A stretch of 64,000 bases of DNA from Larix kaempferi (taxonomy: Eukaryota; Streptophyta; Pinopsida; Pinales; Pinaceae). Every line of letters starts with the position of its first letter. Position 1 is the first letter of the stretch. A program made the translations under genes and the position numbers. The notes below the pieces were generated by a model. That model worked only from the letters and a program-made list of their open reading frames with translations, ran no database searches and was not told the origin of the DNA. Of the stretch, positions 59,162 through 64,000 are shown piece by piece. The stretch lies in NCBI GenBank assembly GCA_027924585.1, contig BSBM01000150.1, positions 12,453,001-12,517,000 on the forward strand. Reading direction: 5' to 3'.

Positions 59162-60080
59162 GAGTATCAACCTGATACTCACCATACATCATCCTGATGT
59201 ATCCATGATCATCCTGATCATCATTACTGCAACGTCCTGCTGCATGTCATCTGGAGCAACATCCTGAAGCTCGTCATCTATGATCATCCTGATCATCACT
59301 GCAACATCCTGCTGCATGTCATCTAGAGCAACATCCTGAAGCTCGTCATCTATGATCATCCTGATCATCACTGCAACATCCTGCTGCATGTCATCTGGAG
59401 CAACATCCTGAAGCTCATCATCTATGATCATCCTGATCATCAATGCATCTACCTGATGCATACCAAGTATCTACCCGATACATATCATCATACATGATCC
59501 TCCTGATCATACAATGTATCCACCTGATACAAATACATGATACATATCATCATACATGATCCTCTTGATCATCAATGCATCTACCTGATGCATACCAAGT
59601 ATCTACCTGATACATATCATCATACATGATCCTCCTGATCATACAATGTATCCACCTGATACAAATACATGATACATATCATCATACATGATCCTCCTGA
59701 TCATCAATGCATCTACCTGATGCATACCAAGTATCTACCTGATACATATCATCATACATGATCCTCCTGATCATCAATGTATCCACCTGATACAAATACA
59801 AATACATGATACATATCACCATACATGATCCACCTGATCATACAATGTATCCACCTGATACATATACAGATACATGGTCCAAGCATCCAACATGATGCAT
59901 ATACAAAATACGTATACATGATCCAACTGATCATATCCAGCATCAACATGATGCGTACATACAAAAATGATCCAACTGATCATATCCAGCATCCAACATG
60001 ATGCATACATACATACATAAAAATGATCCAACTGATCATATCCAAGCAGAAACCAGAACATCATCCTGATGTTCATCATC
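59162..60080 (-). repeat. Array of short hairpins with co-varying stems, element C
   Basis: Same design as 32037-32593, longer. Examples: GAGTATC/GATACTC (59162-59180), ATACATC/GATGTAT (59184-59202), ATGATC/GATCAT (59205-59221), ATGCATC/GATGCAT (about 59443), GTATC/GATAC with loop CACCT (several), GAACATC/GATGTTC (about 60055). The loop is nearly always five bases ending CCT or similar. Groups of units are themselves repeated (about 59260-59420 and 59460-59790). Confidence 0.9.
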
Positions 60081-60154
60081 CAGCGCTTACATCCACAGCC
60101 ATGTGAAGGATCCTCCTTCCAACATGCTTGGAATGGCTTCAGCAAATGTGTCCA

Positions 60155-60763
60155 TCACTTCTTCCTCGAAGTGTCCTCGATCTGAAGAACGCCAAGCCTC
60201 TCTCTGAAGTACTCGATCTTCACCCTGGCTAGTGGCTTCTTCAGCACATCTGTAATCTGCTCGTCCGTCGCAACATACAGGAGCTTCACAGCTCCTCTCT
60301 GCACCATATCCCTGATATAGTGGTATTTGATCTCTATGTGTTTCGACCTGTCATGAAACACTGGGTTCTCGGACAGCTTCACACAACTCTGGTTATCACA
60401 GAAGATACCAGTAGCTTCCAACGGGAGATCAAATAACTCAGACAGTAGCTTCCGTAGCCATACTGCCTCACAACTAGCTGAACAGGCTGCAACATACTCT
60501 GCCTCAGCTGTACTCAGTGCTACGCAGGATTGCTTCCTGCTAAACCAAGAGATCACACCTGATCCCATACTGAAGCAACACCCAGATGTGCTCTTCCTAT
60601 CTGCAGCACTGCCAGCCCAATCTGAATCAACATAACCCTGCAGGTTAAACTTTTGATTCGCCTCATACCTGAGCCCATAATCCACTGTACCCTTCAGGTA
60701 CCTCAGAACATGCTTTACAGCAACCAGGTGAACACTCCTCGGATCCGTCAGGAACTGGCTCAA
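60155..60763 (-). pseudogene. Copia RNase H, element C
   Basis: 202-codon open frame: YLKGTVDYGLRYEANQKFNL, DSDWAGSAADRKSTSG, WFSRKQSCVALSTAEAEYVA, IFCDNQSCVKLSENPVFH, HIEIKYHYIRDMVQRGAVKL, ITDVLKKPLARVKIEYF. It degrades the RNA strand during copying in intact elements. It is the best preserved RNase H of the A/B/C group; in the usual TKPLA motif T is K here. Upstream frame breaks near 60765. Confidence 0.88.
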
Positions 60764-61289
60764 TAGAAAAGAAAATGTGTGGTCTCATGTTCGTCAAGTA
60801 CATCAAGGACCCAATCATCTGACGATACATAGTGATATCAACCGGCTCAGATGAAGCATCACATAGAAGCTTCAGATTCGATGCCATAGGTGTGGCCATG
60901 GCTTTGCAATCCATCATCCCAAATCTTTCATCTCGAACTTGGCAGCAAGATTCCGCTGCGTGTTGGCAATCCATCTATCTTCACCAAGTTCTGCACACAT
61001 ATAAGACTGCACCATGCTGTCTTGAAATCCATCTGGTGCATCTTCTATTTCATCACTTTTATATTTCTTAATGCTGCCATCTGCAACATGCTTGATCTGA
61101 TAGTTCCATTTGGAAGTCATAACAAACTTCCTTTCACATCTTGGGACCGCATCCCAAACATCGTTCTTCATGATCGACGGATCATGGCATTCTTCCCGTA
61201 TCCTGGGAACTTCAATATCTTCAATAGATAATTTGTTGCTGAACAAATGTTGTAGTTCTTCTTTTGTAGGAGATGGCATACGATCTTTC
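60764..61289 (-). pseudogene. Copia reverse transcriptase remnant with internal deletions, element C
   Basis: Minus-strand pieces: RKDRMPSPTKEELQHLF, SIMKNDVWDAVPRCERKFV, WNYQIKHVADGSIKKYK, then a jump to DAPDGFQDSMVQSYMC, another to NLAAKFEMKDLG, and CKAMATPMASNLKLL with MYRQMIGSLMYL. The active-site YVDD block is missing. Element B keeps this block (NVDDL), so the deletion is specific to C. Confidence 0.8.
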
Positions 61290-61703
61290 CTACACAACAA
61301 GTTAAATTGCATGATTAGAAAACATCTCATAGTTTTCAGAAGAAATTCTTACACATAAAGAAATATGCCATACAGTCATGCAATTATCTTAGCCAATGCT
61401 ACAATACAACATTTATCCATATCCCGTAACTTTCTAGATGCCTTCCAATCTCTACCAGAACATTGTTAAGAGTGTGCACAACTCCCAACATGTCAGCAAA
61501 GAGGTTTCATTCTAGATAAGTAGCAATGGAATATTGTACAGTGCCATAGGCTACTTACCCATGTATATTAGTAGTATACTGTTCATCAATGCAACTATTC
61601 TAATATGCACAATACATATCCTAAATCTAGGAACATGAGCATATACATCATTGAACAATTTTATTTAAACAAACAAATATGCAAGAAATGATAATTAAAA
61701 GAC
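61290..61703 (-). other. Intron-like spacer in element C
   Basis: Minus strand starts GTCTTT after AAGATAA and ends GTGTAG before GAAAGATCG. Homologous to the spacers in A and B. Confidence 0.5.
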
Positions 61704-64000
61704 TTATCTTTGTTTGTTTGTTGGGTGGACTCCCTCTGAGTCTTCGCTTCCTTGCAAGAGCTGCTGGAGTCCTAATCTGAAGTAGCTTCTTCTACACCTT
61801 TCTGTTGTGGAATGTAGAGAGATGGTCAACTCCCTCTGAATATCTGCATCCTTGCATAAACCACTGGAGTGTACTCCCTCTTGATCTTTGCTTCCTCGAT
61901 TACCTGTTCTTGAACTCATATTCATCCTTGGTCCCTATGCATGCTTATTAGTATCATGAATGTGTTATCCTTGTGATCTCATATAAAATCATACATTCAT
62001 TAATATATTACTAAAACACAATAATATCAAGCATGCATAGTCATGATCATTTCAAACAGAAATAATAAGCTTTAGCATTCAAGAATTCTTATGGTTAGTC
62101 AAATCATAAGAAACATAACATGTCTAAACCTGTAATTACTCAAGCCTATGACTCTTCAGGTTAGTTGAATCATCAATCAAGATAAGAGATATAAAATGCA
62201 TAAAACCTGTGATTATTCAAACCTATACCATCATGATTCTTCTGGTTAGTCATATCATCAATTATGGTAAGAAACATAATATGCATACAATCATGATTAT
62301 TCAAACCTATGACTTCATGAATAATCATTATCAACAACGCGATAGTATAAGATCCTAACCCAAGGTAGGAATCTAGCTTGATATAGGAAAAACATACCTG
62401 GATTATCATGTTAGCTAGTTATGTCTAACATACCCGTATAATGTCTTTTGGTTCTCTTTAGTGACTTGTGCTAGTAACCTGCATGTCTCATAAGTTAACC
62501 ATTATAAAACCAAGTTATACATACCTCGTGAATGGATCTTGTATGAGATCCATGACAATGGATGAATCTTTGTCCTCATGTTATCATGATCATATGTTCT
62601 TGGACCAGAACATGATCTGTCTTTCTTGGTGTACCTTTCATGTTAGTAGACAACATAAACCTCATACAACACCATAATGCATTAGTACAATCATAAGTGT
62701 CAACACCCTAACCAATGAATATCTTCTATCATGCATTCATAATTTTGTTAAGGTGATACAACAAATCTAAAATCAAAATTGTACTAACAGTAATAACATG
62801 AAGACAAACATACCATAAACTTAATCAAGAACGAATCTCAAAACATACCTCGATGAGTCATACCTATCGAGATCGCTTGTAATCTTCTTATGTAAAGCCT
62901 TAGCCTTATCTCCCTCTGAAACAGGAACTCCTTCACTTATGCAGATGATCAATCCATCTTCTTCTAGGATTAACCCAATCCACTTGATTTGCAAGAAATG
63001 GACCTTGAGCTGGATATGGGTTTGTCAGAGAAACCCCAAAAATTCAAACTTTGAATTTCAAACTTCTGACAAGATAGAAATATGCGCCTTGATGAGCTAA
63101 TCAAACTGGTATATTCAGAATTTGAAAACTGCAAAGTTTCACTCCTCAATTTTTCTTTTGAAACTTCTGGATTCATTGGACGTGACCCTGAACTAGGGTT
63201 TGATGAAGCCCACTCTTCTTCCCAATCAAAATGTTTGATCCAAAGCTCTAAGCTTCTATTTTTTCTGAGGAGCTTCCAGCCGTGGTCACAGATTTCAAAA
63301 ATTCCCATTTTTACAGAAGCCCTAATTTTCCATTTTTCTGATCAAAGTCCCGAACTAGGGTCTGATCAAACCCGGCCTTCTACCCAGCCAAAAATTCTGA
63401 TCTTGGTCTCTAAATTTCTATTTTGATGAGTAGCATCCAGCCGTGGTCTCCGATTACAAAAATTCCAACTTTCTTCAAAGCCCTAAATTCCGGAAGCCAT
63501 GAATGAAGGTACCAAAAAAATAATTCTGTTTTGACAGAAATATGTACCTGATTGTTTCTGGTGTAACTCCGAAATTTTTGATCCACAGGGTCTGAAAAAA
63601 GTTTTCTGAGATAGCCTGACCTGTTAGCTTTCCATCCTGATAGGTCTGACCTCAATTGGATGTTCTGAGAGAGAGTTATGCCAAATGTCGCAACGTGACC
63701 TGTTTTGGGAAAATACAGGAGAGCGAACTTGTACGGCGTGCCACGTGTCACTGTTTGACCTTCGGCCTCTGAAAAAATTTTATGAGATATCGCGGCCTGT
63801 TATCTTTCCATCCTGACAGGTCTGACCTCAATTGGATTCTCTGAGAGAGAGATATGCCAAGTGTCGCAACGTGACCTGTTTATGGGATAATACAGGAGAG
63901 CGAACTTGTACGGAGTGCCACGTGTCACTGTTTGACCTTCGGCCTCTGCAAAAATTTGCTGAGATAGCTCGGCCTGTGTACTACCTGTAACTTTTCACGA
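61704..64000 (-). other. Leader and gag fragment of element C
   Basis: A small frame (61704-61925) is homologous to 34569-34778. 61930-62860 is non-coding. A gag fragment lies at about 62870-62990. 63000-64000 is the leader, with a repeated block: TGTCGCAACGTGACCTGTTT and GCCACGTGTCACTG occur near 63687-63752 and again near 63860-63930. Confidence 0.6.

Larger units (their letters stand above)
57894..64000 (-). mobile_element. Copia element C (partial, minus strand)
   Basis: Same family as B: 3' LTR 57894-58497, identical polypurine tract, same order of repeats, RNase H, shortened reverse transcriptase, intron-like spacer, gag fragment and leader. The 5' LTR and right target site lie beyond the window. 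No integrase. Confidence 0.9.

Noticed and set aside
59162-60080. CRISPR-like or coding repeat (minus frame 59189-59461 with DDELQDVAPDDMQQD repeats)
   Set aside because: The frame is a by-product of the palindromic repeats; frames on the other strand are equally open in places, and there is no start context or homology.

Overview
This window looks like an intergenic stretch of a large plant nuclear genome. Evidence: spliceosomal intron signals, primer-binding sites of the TGGTATCAGAGC type, Ty1/copia, Ty3/gypsy, LINE, pogo/jerky-type DNA transposon and endogenous pararetrovirus (Caulimoviridae) remnants, AT-rich sequence, and no intact cellular gene in 64 kb. A conifer or other large-genome vascular plant fits the density of old, decayed insertions, but nothing here fixes the species.

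Layout. 1-4203: start of an LTR carrying a tandem array of hairpins (49-660), then a 651-bp direct duplication. 4204-5630: solo LTR with a perfect target duplication. 5636-8061: unassigned. 8062-10054: a broken L-gulonolactone-oxidase-like gene on the minus strand, cut by a small LTR (8076-8294), a solo LTR (9021-9598) and, at its start codon, a complete copia element A (10058-16163, target duplication ATTAT). 16405-21568: rearranged endogenous pararetrovirus, mostly minus strand, with a head-to-head second movement-protein-like fragment on the plus strand. 21970-24945: satellite of about 288-bp units. 24946-28690: unassigned. 28700-38507: a pogo/jerky-type transposase gene (minus) split by copia element B (30510-37625), with an unusual 190-bp duplication of the target. 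38508-42740: unassigned, with long microsatellites. 42743-45340: LINE remnant (minus) split by a 1512-bp solo LTR. 45454-56760: gypsy element (minus) with a chromodomain-like tail, into which a young, nearly intact copia element D (45904-52580, target duplication GATCA) has jumped. 57894-64000: copia element C (minus), same family as B, running off the window.

How the parts relate. The window is a record of nested insertion. LTR divergence counted by eye gives an order: D (about 2%) youngest, B (about 5%), A (about 8%) older. A, B and C belong to related families that keep a reverse transcriptase/RNase H region but show no integrase; they share an intron-like spacer and carry tandem repeats between RNase H and the 3' LTR. 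The strongest unexplained signals are two classes of tandem hairpins in which stem arms change together while pairing is kept: one in the LTR at 49-660, the other in the 3' regions of B and C.
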